In this document: positions 16,947 through 25,528 of the stretch, piece by piece
How positions within the stretch are numbered: the stretch's first letter is position 1
Layout: every line of letters starts with the position of its first letter
Assembly: GCA_003327455.1 (NCBI GenBank)
Contig: QOQU01000001.1
Location: 1 to 64,000, forward strand
Reading direction: 5' to 3'
Length of the DNA: 64,000 nucleotides
Source: Anaerolineae bacterium
Lineage (GTDB): Bacteria; Chloroflexota; Anaerolineae; Anaerolineales; UBA4823
Notes under the pieces: generated by a model
Database searches by the model: none
What the model saw: only the letters and a program-made list of their open reading frames with translations
What the model was told of the DNA's origin: nothing
Program-made: the position numbers and the translations under genes

Positions 16947-17342
16947 ATGGGTAAGAAGAAAAAGAAACCTCAATTAACCGAACCCTGGCGGAGAATTCAC
17001 GGGGCAATCTGGCTGATTGGCATTGCTATTCTTGCCTGGCAGGACTGGTGGTGGCCAGGCATACTCGTTCTGGTGGCATTGAGTTCCATCCTCGAAGCGA
17101 TCTTGATGCAGAAAGTGCCTCAGGCATTCGAAGTCGAAACCGAACCAGAGGCAGGCGCGGCAGAACAGCCCTCCGCAAGTGTCGCTTCCCCTGCCGACAC
17201 TCCTGCCCGCCCGCTTGACCGCTTGCCCGGCGAATGCCCCAAATGCGGCGCACCGGTGCGCCCTCAGGCTGTGCTATGGGATCAGGCAGGTGTTCCCATC
17301 TGTCCTTACTGTGGAGGTCTCCTACCCTTACAAGCAAGTTAA
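16947..17342 (+). CDS. Small membrane protein with C-terminal zinc ribbon
   Basis: 131 residues. A basic N-terminus MGKKKKKP is followed by two close membrane segments (about 19-32 and 34-50), an acidic/Ala-Pro linker (55-90), then a zinc ribbon with CPKCG and CPYCG pairs about 25 residues apart. The zinc ribbon would face the cytoplasm. No enzymatic domain is seen. AAGGAGGT seven bases before ATG fixes the start. Function unknown. Confidence 0.7.
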   Translation: MGKKKKKPQLTEPWRRIHGAIWLIGIAILAWQDWWWPGILVLVALSSILEAILMQKVPQAFEVETEPEAGAAEQPSASVASPADTPARPLDRLPGECPKCGAPVRPQAVLWDQAGVPICPYCGGLLPLQAS

Positions 17343-17430
17343 CCTGAAATCGCCCGGCATACAGCCTGAGCAGATTTCGCAGGCAAATTCCGATCAAAAT
17401 GGATCAAAGTACAAAAAAGGAGCATGGAAG

Positions 17431-17760
17431 ATGAAAATGGAAAATATTCCTTTCGGGGTGACCGATTGGGAGAAAATCGAACCCACGGAACACAAAGGGG
17501 AACAGGGTGTTGCCTACTGGCGCACCTGCCAGTTCGATCAAATCCGCGTGCGCATGGTTGAATATTCACCCGGCTATTTCGCCGATCACTGGTGTTCAAA
17601 AGGGCATATCCTGCTCTGTCTGGAAGGGGAATTGCACACCGAGTTAAAGGACGGGCGTAAATTCGTCCTCAAGCCCGGCATGAGTTATCAGGTCGCCGAT
17701 GATGCCGAGCCACACCGTTCACATACCGAGACAGGCGCCAGGTTGTTCATTGTCGATTGA
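17431..17760 (+). CDS. DHCW-motif-type cupin protein
   Basis: 109 residues, one cupin barrel. IPFGVTDWEKIEPTEHKGEQG opens the fold. FADHWCSKGHILLCLEGEL holds the histidines and acid of cupin motif 1 (H..., E), and LKPGMSYQVADDAEPHRSHT is motif 2 (PG...H). This small group is named for a DHCW motif, and here the order is DHWC. A metal site is likely; the substrate is unknown. ATG 17431 has AGGAG upstream. Longer reading frames from 17179 have no support. Confidence 0.75.
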   Translation: MKMENIPFGVTDWEKIEPTEHKGEQGVAYWRTCQFDQIRVRMVEYSPGYFADHWCSKGHILLCLEGELHTELKDGRKFVLKPGMSYQVADDAEPHRSHTETGARLFIVD

Positions 17761-17887
17761 TCTGCCAGGCGGCTAAAACGGCGTATCCGAACCAATGTAA
17801 CACGCAATGCGCGCGCCTGCTGGGCGGCAATTTTAACTACGCAAGTGAAAAAGGGAGAGGGACGCGGGTCTGGTTATCTGTGCCGTT

Positions 17888-18400
17888 CTAAGGGGTTTGA
17901 AGATGGCTCAAAGTCATAATCAAGGCATCTTCGTGGTTGTCTTGATAGTAGGCGCGGCGGCGACCGACCACCTCGAAACCAAAGCGCCGATAGAGGTTTT
18001 GGGCAGCTAAATTGCCGGCCCGCACTTCCAAAGTGGCTGTGCGCATCCCCAGCCGAGCGCATTCTTGCAACGCGGTTTGGAGCAATTGGGTGGCAATGCC
18101 ACGGCGGCGGTAGTCGGGATGAACGGCAAGGGTGGCAATATGTGCTTCATCGACGACCAACCAGACGACAATTGCCCCCACAACCCACGTCATATTTTCG
18201 CCTCCTACAAACTCGGCAACCCACAGGCGCGAATTTTTATTTTCCATCAGTTCGTAGCGAAAAGCGTTTGCCGGCCAGGGTAAACTGAACGACAGGCAAT
18301 CGATTTGGTGGACAATCCCCAAATCTTCGACCCGCATGGGACGGATGACAATTTCGCCCTCCAGGGAGGGAGAGGAAGGTTTAGGCAGGGATAGGCTCAT
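17888..18400 (-). CDS. rimI: Ribosomal protein bS18 alanine N-acetyltransferase
   Basis: 170 residues with a GNAT fold: IVIRPMRVEDLGIVHQID, the substrate-side SLPWPANAFRYELMEN, and acetyl-CoA motif VHPDYRRRGIATQLLQTAL, then ARLGMRTATLEVRAGNLAAQ and YRRFGFEVVGRRRAYY. These match RimI closely. ATG 18400 lies inside the last codons of tsaB; TTG 18442 is a weaker alternative. Its place directly after tsaE and tsaB is the usual arrangement. Confidence 0.88.
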   Translation of the reverse strand: MSLSLPKPSSPSLEGEIVIRPMRVEDLGIVHQIDCLSFSLPWPANAFRYELMENKNSRLWVAEFVGGENMTWVVGAIVVWLVVDEAHIATLAVHPDYRRRGIATQLLQTALQECARLGMRTATLEVRAGNLAAQNLYRRFGFEVVGRRRAYYQDNHEDALIMTLSHLQTP

Positions 18401-19064
18401 GGTAATGGAGATAAATCGGGGCAAGAGTCGTTGGATCGGCAAGCTTGCCGGCTTGCCAGAGTGCCCAGCCGAGTTCGGCTAAGCGGCCGGCGCGGCGCAA
18501 GCACAGCCAGGGAGAGGCCAGTTGAACCCTGGGATTGGCAGAGAGCGCCTGCCGTTCAGCAGCCTCGAACTCACCGCACACCCAGGTGGGTTGCTCAATC
18601 GCCTCTGTCAATTGTTCGAGGGTCAGGATTTGATAATCGCCCTGCGCCTGCCATGTCATCTCTTGAAACGCATAGCGCCGCAGGGCAAATCTTCCTCGCC
18701 CGGCGCGCAGAGCGGCGATCATGGGCAGGTTCAAAGCAGGCTGGGCGGTTGCCAGAATATCCAGAGTAGGCACACCCACCAGCGCCATCCGCCCGCCAAT
18801 AGCAAGCCCCTTGGCGAGGGCAATGCCCACGCGTAAGGCGGTGAAAGAGCCCGGACCAATGGCTACTGTCACACAGGTCAGGTGGCGAGCCGTCAAACCC
18901 AGACGCTGCAAGGCTTGATTCACCATTGGCGCCAGCTCGACCGTATGATAATCGTTGCTCCGCCAGGTATGTTCAGCCAGAAGGCTTGCCCCATCGTACA
19001 GGGCGAGGCTCACCCAATGGGTCGAGGTGTCTAAGGCAAGCAGGAGAGGAGGTGGGTTACGCAT
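18381..19064 (-). CDS. tsaB: tRNA threonylcarbamoyladenosine biosynthesis protein TsaB
   Basis: 227 residues, an ASKHA-fold partner of TsaD needed for t6A in tRNAs reading ANN codons. LLALDTSTHWVSLALYDG opens the fold, VTVAIGPGSFTALRVGIALAKGLA is the family signature, and VGVPTLDILA follows. The gene starts at the stop of tsaE (one-base overlap) and overlaps rimI by 20 bases. tsaD and tsaC are not in the window. Confidence 0.92.
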   Translation of the reverse strand: MRNPPPLLLALDTSTHWVSLALYDGASLLAEHTWRSNDYHTVELAPMVNQALQRLGLTARHLTCVTVAIGPGSFTALRVGIALAKGLAIGGRMALVGVPTLDILATAQPALNLPMIAALRAGRGRFALRRYAFQEMTWQAQGDYQILTLEQLTEAIEQPTWVCGEFEAAERQALSANPRVQLASPWLCLRRAGRLAELGWALWQAGKLADPTTLAPIYLHYHEPIPA

Positions 19065-19561
19065 TAAGGCACTCCATAGATCTGGCGACGCAGTTCGGTG
19101 AGCAACTGTAGGTAGCGCTCACCGTTTGCCTTGAAGACCATATCGCGCTGTTCGTCATCCACCCAGCGCAGGGTGACCCACAGATTGGCGGCCGGTAGAG
19201 CTGCTTGAATGCGCTCTGCCCACTCCACCACCAACGGACCGCTTTCCAACATTGCCTGGAGGTCTAAATCTTCCGCTTCGGCGGCGCTACTGAGGCGATA
19301 GGCGTCCAGGTGATACAGGTTTCTGCCTTCTGGATGGCGATAGACATTCACCAGCACAAAGGTCGGGCTGTTTGCCAGATCGGCAGAACCCCAGCCGGCT
19401 GCAATCCCCTGCACCAGGGTGGTCTTACCGCTGCCCAACTCTCCACTCAGACAGAGCAAATCCCCGCTCTGCAACAACGCCCCCACCCGCACCCCCAGGC
19501 GGCGCGTCTGTTCGGGGCTGCGGCTGATGAATTCCATGGACTTATCGTCAAAGATCGGCAT
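19064..19561 (-). CDS. tsaE: tRNA threonylcarbamoyladenosine biosynthesis ATPase TsaE
   Basis: 165 residues. The P-loop GELGSGKTTLVQGIAAGWG, then SPTFVLVNVY, the Tyr/His/Asp block LYHLDAYRL and a closing VVEWAERI are diagnostic for TsaE, which helps the TsaBD complex turn over. It is first in tsaE-tsaB-rimI. An in-frame ATG at 19537 is an alternative start. Confidence 0.92.
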   Translation of the reverse strand: MPIFDDKSMEFISRSPEQTRRLGVRVGALLQSGDLLCLSGELGSGKTTLVQGIAAGWGSADLANSPTFVLVNVYRHPEGRNLYHLDAYRLSSAAEAEDLDLQAMLESGPLVVEWAERIQAALPAANLWVTLRWVDDEQRDMVFKANGERYLQLLTELRRQIYGVP

Positions 19562-19600
19562 CAGATGGATTATATGCGCAAACCCCGTTCTGGCACAAGG

Positions 19601-21778
19601 TTAAGCGATGATTTCCAGTTTGCCGATCGAAGCCGAAACGCGTTTCAGCCCGACCGACTCGAAATAGACATCTACCACTTCATCGCTATCCTTCAATGTG
19701 CTGTTCAAGACCATCCCTTCTCCCCAGATCGGATGGCGGACGCGGTTGCCCGGCGAGAAGCGCTTTTCGATGATCGGCAGGGAGGCTGGAGCGAATGCCT
19801 TTTGCAACTTCTCCTCAAAGCGACTTCTGGCAAACCCTCCCTGTTCGGTGGCTAACGATTGAAACTCCACCAGGCGAGGCGGAATATCCTCCAGAAAGCG
19901 CGAGGGGGCTTGAGGTTCGGCATAACCGTAAGAACTGCGCGTTTGGGAATAAACCAGATAAAGGTAGTCTTTGGCGCGCGTGATACCGACATAAAACAAG
20001 CGCCGTTCTTCGTGGAGGGCTTCGCTATCCTCCAGCGAACGGGCATGGGGCAGACTGCCCTCGTTCAAGCCAACAATGAAAACCACGCCAAACTCTAAGC
20101 CCTTGGCAGCGTGCAGGGTGAGCAAAGTAGGAGCATCATTGCCTTCGGCGAGGGTATCCTGATCGGAGACCAGCGCCACCCTCTCCAGGAAAGCTTCCAG
20201 TCCAGCCTGGTCGAACTCGGCTGCAAGACGGCGCAATTCCATCACGTTCTCCCAGCGGTCCTGCCCTTCGTCTGTCCCGTCATCCAGGTAAGCTCGATAG
20301 TCAATATCGCTCAGGACCTGATCCAGCAATTGTAAGGGGGTGAGCTGCGCCATTTGAGAGCGCCAGCCTGCCAACAGATCGCCAAAGCGGGCAACCGTGA
20401 TGACCGCGCGCTGAGGAAAGAGCTCCGAAACGGCGCTCTCCGGTTCTGCGGCGATGGCAAGGATTGCCTGACCACTGCTCAGTTTGTGCTGTTGGGCATA
20501 GGCACGCAGGGCAAGCACGGTCTTATTGCCAATGCCGCGCGGCGGGGTGTTCAAAACGCGCAACAGGCTCACCTCGTCAGCCGGGTTGTGGATAATCCGC
20601 AGATAGGCGATCAGGTCCTTGATCTCACGGCGGCCGTAGAAACGTTGCGCACCCACCAGGCGGTAGCGCAGCCCATGTTGCAGGAAGGCTTCTTCCAGCA
20701 GGCGGGATTGAGCGTTGGTACGGTACATAATGGCAATTTCACCTGGCGAAACCTGCTTGTGTTTGATCAGCCCGGCAATGGTCTCCACCACCCACTGAGC
20801 TTCATGGGTGTCATCGCGAGCTTCGATGACTTTGACCTGCTCACCGCGGCCGCGTTCGGTGAACAACTGCTTGGCGGTGCGATAGGGATGGGACTCAATA
20901 ACCGCCATGGCGACATCCAGGATTGCCTGTGTGGAGCGATAATTCTGCTCCAACAAGATGACCTGGGCATCGGGAAAATCCTGCTCAAAGCGCAACACAT
21001 TGCGATAATCTGCGCCGCGCCAGCGATAGATGGATTGGTCTATATCGCCGACCACAAACAAATTGCGATGATAGGAGCTCAGATGGCGCACCAGGACGTA
21101 TTGAGCCTGATTGGTATCCTGAAACTCATCTACCAGAATATGTTCAAACAGACGGGCGTAACGCTCTTTGGCTTCGGGAACCTGCTCCATCAGATAGACG
21201 GTGTAGAGCAGCAGGTCATCGAAATCCAGAGCATTGCTGGCGAGCAGGAGCTCTTGATAACGGCGGTAAATGCGCGCCACCACCTCATCGCGATAGTCGC
21301 GCACCGGGAAATTATCCGGCATCAACAGTTCATTCTTGGCGTAGGAAATCAGGGCATGAACAGCCTGCGGACGATAGCGCTTCTCATCCAGGTTGAGGTC
21401 TGCCAGCACCTGACGCATCAGGCTTAGCTGGTCGTCGGTGTCGTAGATCACAAAGTTGGCGTCGAAAGGCAGGTGACGCGCTTCACGGCGCAGGATGCGG
21501 GCGCAGGTGGCATGAAAGGTTCCCAGGGTCAGGCCACGCGCCTGCTTCTCTCCGAGAAGGCGCAGGATGCGCCCTTCCATCTCGCGGGCGGCTTTGTTCG
21601 TGAAGGTAACGGCAAGGATCGAGTACGGAGGCACGCCCAAAGCGCCGATCAGGTAAGCCACGCGCTGGGTGAGGACGCGCGTCTTCCCCGAGCCCGGTCC
21701 TGCCATCACCAGGATTGGCCCGTTGCTTGCCAGTACCGCCTGCTGTTGCTGGGGGTTGAGACCTTTCAGGAAATCCAT
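19601..21778 (-). CDS. pcrA: ATP-dependent DNA helicase PcrA/UvrD
   Basis: 725 residues, a superfamily 1A 3'-5' helicase. All motifs appear in order: I AGPGSGKTRVLTQR, Ia VTFTNKAAREME, II VDEFQDTN, III GDIDQSIYRWRGA, IV QNYRSTQAIL, V LLTLHAAKGLEFGVVF, VI YVGITRAKDYLYL. A C-terminal tail (about 660-725, RFSPGNRVRHPIWGEG) matches the RNA-polymerase-interacting Tudor-like domain of PcrA. It acts in repair and replication-transcription conflicts. It precedes tsaE by 39 bases in the same direction. Confidence 0.95.
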   Translation of the reverse strand: MDFLKGLNPQQQQAVLASNGPILVMAGPGSGKTRVLTQRVAYLIGALGVPPYSILAVTFTNKAAREMEGRILRLLGEKQARGLTLGTFHATCARILRREARHLPFDANFVIYDTDDQLSLMRQVLADLNLDEKRYRPQAVHALISYAKNELLMPDNFPVRDYRDEVVARIYRRYQELLLASNALDFDDLLLYTVYLMEQVPEAKERYARLFEHILVDEFQDTNQAQYVLVRHLSSYHRNLFVVGDIDQSIYRWRGADYRNVLRFEQDFPDAQVILLEQNYRSTQAILDVAMAVIESHPYRTAKQLFTERGRGEQVKVIEARDDTHEAQWVVETIAGLIKHKQVSPGEIAIMYRTNAQSRLLEEAFLQHGLRYRLVGAQRFYGRREIKDLIAYLRIIHNPADEVSLLRVLNTPPRGIGNKTVLALRAYAQQHKLSSGQAILAIAAEPESAVSELFPQRAVITVARFGDLLAGWRSQMAQLTPLQLLDQVLSDIDYRAYLDDGTDEGQDRWENVMELRRLAAEFDQAGLEAFLERVALVSDQDTLAEGNDAPTLLTLHAAKGLEFGVVFIVGLNEGSLPHARSLEDSEALHEERRLFYVGITRAKDYLYLVYSQTRSSYGYAEPQAPSRFLEDIPPRLVEFQSLATEQGGFARSRFEEKLQKAFAPASLPIIEKRFSPGNRVRHPIWGEGMVLNSTLKDSDEVVDVYFESVGLKRVSASIGKLEIIA

Positions 21779-22058
21779 GGTAGGGGAATTCTACCGCGTT
21801 TTCAGGTTGGCAGGTCAGCTCTCAGATTCAATTTGAGGTAGCCCAAGCCAGACAGCTTTGCGGCCTGTCAGGCTCTGATGGGTATCGGAGATGGCAGGTT
21901 TTGTGGGGTTTGTCCGTAGAAAGCCTGCTCTGGCGGACTGGTCCTGCAAATCTCCGCCCTGTTTCGGCAGTGGACCAGCCCGGATTCGCACGAAGCCCTA
22001 CGCGATGAGCACCCTCACGCCGGTATTTGTCTTGAAAGAGATTCGCCAGGTTCAGTGG

Positions 22059-22454
22059 CTAAGCAGCCGGCTCAACCACCTGAGTATAGACCTCGAATTT
22101 CGGCGGATGTTCCATGTGTTTCTTGACCGCACACAGTTCGGCTGCTCGCACCAGCGAATCGCGATATTTTTCGGGGAAGCTGGGCGGCACCTGAATTTCC
22201 AGGTCGATCTTGCCGACCATGCCGCTCATTGGGTTGGTGTGCATGCGCTGCACAATGCGGATGCCCTCGGTGGGCAAGCCCCGCTGCTGGCAAAATCCCA
22301 GCACATAAATGCCCGCGCAGGTGCCAATCGAAGCCAGAAAGGTGGCGAAGGGCGTCGGAGCGGTGGCAGACGGCGGTTGATCGGTTTTGACGGTGAAGTT
22401 GCCAAAATGGGCGTCCACTCTGGCGCCGCCCGGAAAATCAATGATCATTTCCAT
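22059..22454 (-). CDS. OsmC-family peroxidase-like protein
   Basis: 131 residues. Two cysteines are placed as in OsmC/Ohr redox proteins: GTCAGIYVLGFCQQRG near 45-58 and AELCAVKKHMEHPP near 110, of which the first and last form the expected pair. These proteins reduce organic hydroperoxides or, in other branches, have different thiol chemistry. The sequence is nearer to the YhfA/OsmC-like branch than to Ohr. A 279-base stretch to pcrA on the left shows no gene. Confidence 0.8.
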   Translation of the reverse strand: MEMIIDFPGGARVDAHFGNFTVKTDQPPSATAPTPFATFLASIGTCAGIYVLGFCQQRGLPTEGIRIVQRMHTNPMSGMVGKIDLEIQVPPSFPEKYRDSLVRAAELCAVKKHMEHPPKFEVYTQVVEPAA

Positions 22455-22557
22455 AGGGAAATACCTCCTGATGGTATATCTGAGTTGAAAGTACCTTGCA
22501 TTTTCTCAGCACTTTCTATTGGATGCAAAGGCGCTAAATTGGTTACATGGAAAACGG

Positions 22558-23814
22558 TCAGGCGCCTGCTTCTGTCCGCCCGAAGAAAGCCCAATAGAGG
22601 TAGATCGAGAGGCAATAGAGCAAAATGGTGCCGATGAACGGCGGGGCAAAGCCATAACGCACCTGCAGCCAGCCGCTGATGGTCGGGCTAAACGCCCAGC
22701 CAAAGTTCCAGGACATGCTCACCAGGCTGGAGACGGTCGCCCGTGCCGAAGGTTCAACGCGCTCCATCACAAAAGCCTGATAGACCGGGCTGCTCATGTT
22801 CATCAAAGCCAGGCGGATATAATAAGCCAGCGCGCTCAGCCAGAACTGCGGCGCAAAGCCCATCAGGATCAGGAAGGGGATCGAAAGCGCCTGCGAGCCG
22901 ATGACCAGATTCATCTTGCCCCAGCGGTCTGCCAGAGGCGGCGCCAGTAACAAGCCAACCCCCATCCACAAGGAACCCCAGGCAAACAACGCCCCGATGA
23001 CCGGATCGCTCTGGTGATAAACCTGCCGATAAAAGACGTTCATAAAGGGCATAATCAAGCCCGCGCCGATGGAGGTCACAAACATCGGGGCGATCAGGCG
23101 CCCCAGCAGGGCAGGTTGTTGGCGAAAGGTAGCAAAAGGAGCAAAAAAGGTGCGCTCGACGCGTATGGCGGAAGCGGCTTTAATCGCTGCCAGGGGTAGC
23201 AACGAGAGCAATAACACACTGCCGATCATCAGCAGGGCTGCCCCGTAAGCTCTGGGGCTGGTTGCCTCGCTCTGCAAGGAGACTGCCAGCCAGCCCGGCA
23301 GGTAACCGCCAATCCAGTTGCCCACCGATGCCATCGTCATCTGTAAGCCGGAACTGATGCTGAACAGATAGGTGCGTTCCTCGGCAGAAGAGTTTTCCAT
23401 CAGGAAAGGCGCCACGGTCACCGCAGCCAGACTCTGCCCCAACCCGGAAAGGGCGCTCATGGCAAGGAAGACACCGGCGCTCGGAAAAGCCACCATCAAC
23501 AGGATAGCAAGCGCCTCCAAAAAGGTTGCGACCAACAGCGAACGTTTTCTGCCCAGCCAATCGGCGGTGTAGCCCATTGGCAAAGCCGCCAGCAACGCCA
23601 CCAGACTGCTGGCGGTCACCAGATTGCCCAGGAGGGCTTCATCGTAGCCCAAACTCAAGACAAAGAAGTTGAACAGCAGGCGAAACACGCCCATGGCAGC
23701 GCCGCTGATGACGATATGGAGCAAGAAAAAGCGGGCATTGGGTTGAAAGGCGCTCACTTTGCCGCGATAATCGATTACGGCGCGCTGCACGGTGACCGCT
23801 AATGAGGCAAACAC
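22558..23814 (-). CDS. MFS transporter
   Basis: 418 residues with 12 predicted membrane helices. The loop 2-3 signature is GYTADWLGRKRSLLVATF (GxxxDxxGRK). The loop after helix 8 is PPLADRWGKMNLVIG. It begins GTG with GGGGAG upstream, five bases after the stop of the ArsR-type gene. With the regulator as partner, it is likely an exporter of a toxic compound or metabolite. The substrate is unknown. Confidence 0.88.
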   Translation of the reverse strand: MFASLAVTVQRAVIDYRGKVSAFQPNARFFLLHIVISGAAMGVFRLLFNFFVLSLGYDEALLGNLVTASSLVALLAALPMGYTADWLGRKRSLLVATFLEALAILLMVAFPSAGVFLAMSALSGLGQSLAAVTVAPFLMENSSAEERTYLFSISSGLQMTMASVGNWIGGYLPGWLAVSLQSEATSPRAYGAALLMIGSVLLLSLLPLAAIKAASAIRVERTFFAPFATFRQQPALLGRLIAPMFVTSIGAGLIMPFMNVFYRQVYHQSDPVIGALFAWGSLWMGVGLLLAPPLADRWGKMNLVIGSQALSIPFLILMGFAPQFWLSALAYYIRLALMNMSSPVYQAFVMERVEPSARATVSSLVSMSWNFGWAFSPTISGWLQVRYGFAPPFIGTILLYCLSIYLYWAFFGRTEAGA

Positions 23815-23819
23815 TGCGT

Positions 23820-24902
23820 TTACTCTCCCCGGGAAGGATTTTCAGATTGCAGGAATTGTTCGAATGCCTGACAGAGTTGCTCCAGATACCCCTTGCGTGG
23901 GGCATACAGGCGCGTATCTTCTTTAATAGAAATTTGCACCAGCCCTGCCAGACGCAGTTCGGCAAGGTGATGGGTAACGGTCGGGGCGCGCAGGCGTAGC
24001 TTGCGTGCCAGTTGGGAGGGCGTATGTGGCTCTTCCTCCAGGTAGCGCAGGATGCGCAAGCGCGTGGGATCGGAAAGAGCCTTCAAAGCCTTCATCAAGC
24101 CTTCCGGCACTGTTTCGCCCGGGATCAGGGAGTCGCCAGGTGGTCGCCCTCCAAACAGGATCATGAGCGTGTGTTCATCTACTTCGAGGTAAAGCAACAG
24201 GGGGGTTGACCAGTAAGTTGGCGCAAGGATCAGGCGAGGCTTAAAAAAGGAGCGGTCAAATTCCACCCCCTGCGAAAGTTCGACAATCAATTGCTCCAGG
24301 GGTAGCTTTTCTGCCAGCGCCTGAGCTCTTTGCAGAGCGAGGCGCAAGGGAGCTTCGATGCGTTGTTCTTCTTCGGCGAAGAAGACTTGCTGGTAGGCTT
24401 GCAAGGCTTCCAAATAACGTTCGCCGAACTCTTCCGCCCGTGTCCACCAGTGCAGCAGGCTCTTGATTTGTCCAGGAGAAGGGGTATGCCCCTTGGCTTT
24501 GTCTACTGCCCGCACCGCTTCGACATCGGCTTCATCGTAGGCACGGCGGGCTTGCACTTCTCGCAGGCGGTTTTGAATTTCGGCTGGCACTTCTGCCGAA
24601 AGAGAGAGGGCAGCCAGTCGTTCCGCAGGCGGGAGCTGGCGCAAGGTAAAGATCGCCGTCGTGGCGTCCTTAGGCTGAGGCAGGGTATAGACCCAATAAA
24701 GCGGTATCCAAAAGAAGCTGTAGATGTCTTCCAAAAACTTGCGTTCGTTTTGGGGCAAGCGCGAACGCACCCCGGCTGCCCAGGAAGGTCGCAAACCCAC
24801 ACTGGCAGGGTCATGCAGAATTTTCAGGCTGATGAAAAGATCATAAGCTGTACCGAAATCCCAGAGCAGTTCTGGCTGCGTTGAGGTCGAGTTCTCTATC
24901 AT
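23820..24902 (-). CDS. ArsR-type winged-helix regulator with long N-terminal domain
   Basis: 360 residues. A C-terminal winged helix (about 270-345: ALSDPTRLRILRYLEEEPHT, then PSQLARKLRLRAPTVTHHLAEL and a wing) is preceded by a 265-residue domain (LWDFGTAYDLFISLKILHDP..., PTYWSTPLLLYLEVDEHTLMIL) seen in other DUF5937-like ArsR proteins. No metal-binding cysteines are visible, so the ligand is probably organic. Three palindromes at 25212-25262 form a likely operator. The start overlaps the small gene upstream by four bases. Confidence 0.82.
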   Translation of the reverse strand: MIENSTSTQPELLWDFGTAYDLFISLKILHDPASVGLRPSWAAGVRSRLPQNERKFLEDIYSFFWIPLYWVYTLPQPKDATTAIFTLRQLPPAERLAALSLSAEVPAEIQNRLREVQARRAYDEADVEAVRAVDKAKGHTPSPGQIKSLLHWWTRAEEFGERYLEALQAYQQVFFAEEEQRIEAPLRLALQRAQALAEKLPLEQLIVELSQGVEFDRSFFKPRLILAPTYWSTPLLLYLEVDEHTLMILFGGRPPGDSLIPGETVPEGLMKALKALSDPTRLRILRYLEEEPHTPSQLARKLRLRAPTVTHHLAELRLAGLVQISIKEDTRLYAPRKGYLEQLCQAFEQFLQSENPSRGE

Positions 24903-25126
24903 GGATTCTCCTGATTCAAGTCCGCCAGGGTGGTGGTCGATGGCTCACCGAGCAAAGCTTTGAACAATCCGAACAGGCGCGGTAACCAGGTGGGGCTGTT
25001 GAGAGATGCAGTGGAAAGCGATAACTCGCCAGGCACAGGGGAGTTTTGCGAATGATGCGCAGGAAAAGGAGTGGAAAGAGAGAAGCGTTCTGGCTTCTCG
25101 GCGGTTGAGTTTTGCTTGCCCAACAT
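24899..25126 (-). CDS. Small uncharacterised protein preceding the ArsR-type gene
   Basis: 75 residues. It begins MLGKQNSTAEKPERFSLSTP, has no membrane segment and no known motif, and ends ADLNQENP. GGAGG stands five bases before ATG 25126 and its stop overlaps the next start as ATGA, so it looks translated and coupled. It could be a leader for regulator expression. Confidence 0.4.
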   Translation of the reverse strand: MLGKQNSTAEKPERFSLSTPFPAHHSQNSPVPGELSLSTASLNSPTWLPRLFGLFKALLGEPSTTTLADLNQENP

Positions 25127-25211
25127 GACTGCCTCCATCCGTCAAATCCAATCCAGCGGCGTGTGGGTCGAACATTCAGTGCTACAAAGGCATTAATGCC
25201 ACTTCAACCTT

Positions 25212-25262
25212 ATTAGACACTCATCTATATTAGATAAATATCTAATTAGATAATAGTCTAAT
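25212..25262. promoter_or_regulatory. Triple palindromic operator of the ArsR-type regulator
   Basis: Three 18-bp sites stand 16-17 bp apart. 25229-25246 is a perfect palindrome (ATTAGATA-AA-TATCTAAT). 25245-25262 keeps ATTAGA and TCTAAT arms. 25212-25229 keeps ATTAGA and TCTA. This AT-rich block lies about 85 bases before the leftward unit. ArsR operators have this arm-spacer-arm form. Confidence 0.7.
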
Positions 25263-25322
25263 TTAATGTTTTTGTCAAGAGGGAAACTCCTATCTCGTAT
25301 TATCCACCACACCTGGACGCCT

Positions 25323-25460
25323 ATGCCGCTATCCCTCACCCTAACCCTTTCCCTAAGGGAGAGGGAATCAAACTCCCCTCGCCCTGTGGGCGAGGGGTCG
25401 GGGGTGAGGGCAAGCTCCCCTCGCCCTGTGGGAGAGGGGTCGGGGGTGAGGGAATTTGAC
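25323..25460. repeat. Copies of the G+C hairpin repeat
   Basis: Three units with CTCCCCTCGCCCTGTGGG and GGGGGTGAGGG (about 25323-25368, 25373-25410, 25416-25452). Same family as the block at 13395-13955. Confidence 0.8.
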
Positions 25461-25479
25461 TTCGCCAGGATCACGCAAT

Positions 25480-25506
25480 AAAAAACCCTCTCCTGGGTGG
25501 AGAGGG
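25480..25506 (-). terminator. Intrinsic terminator after livF
   Basis: Read leftwards, CCCTCTCC pairs with GGAGAGGG around a five-base loop and runs into TTTTTTATTG. It is 23 bases past the livF stop. Confidence 0.85.
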
Positions 25507-25528
25507 CGAGAGGAGAAATGCAAACCTC

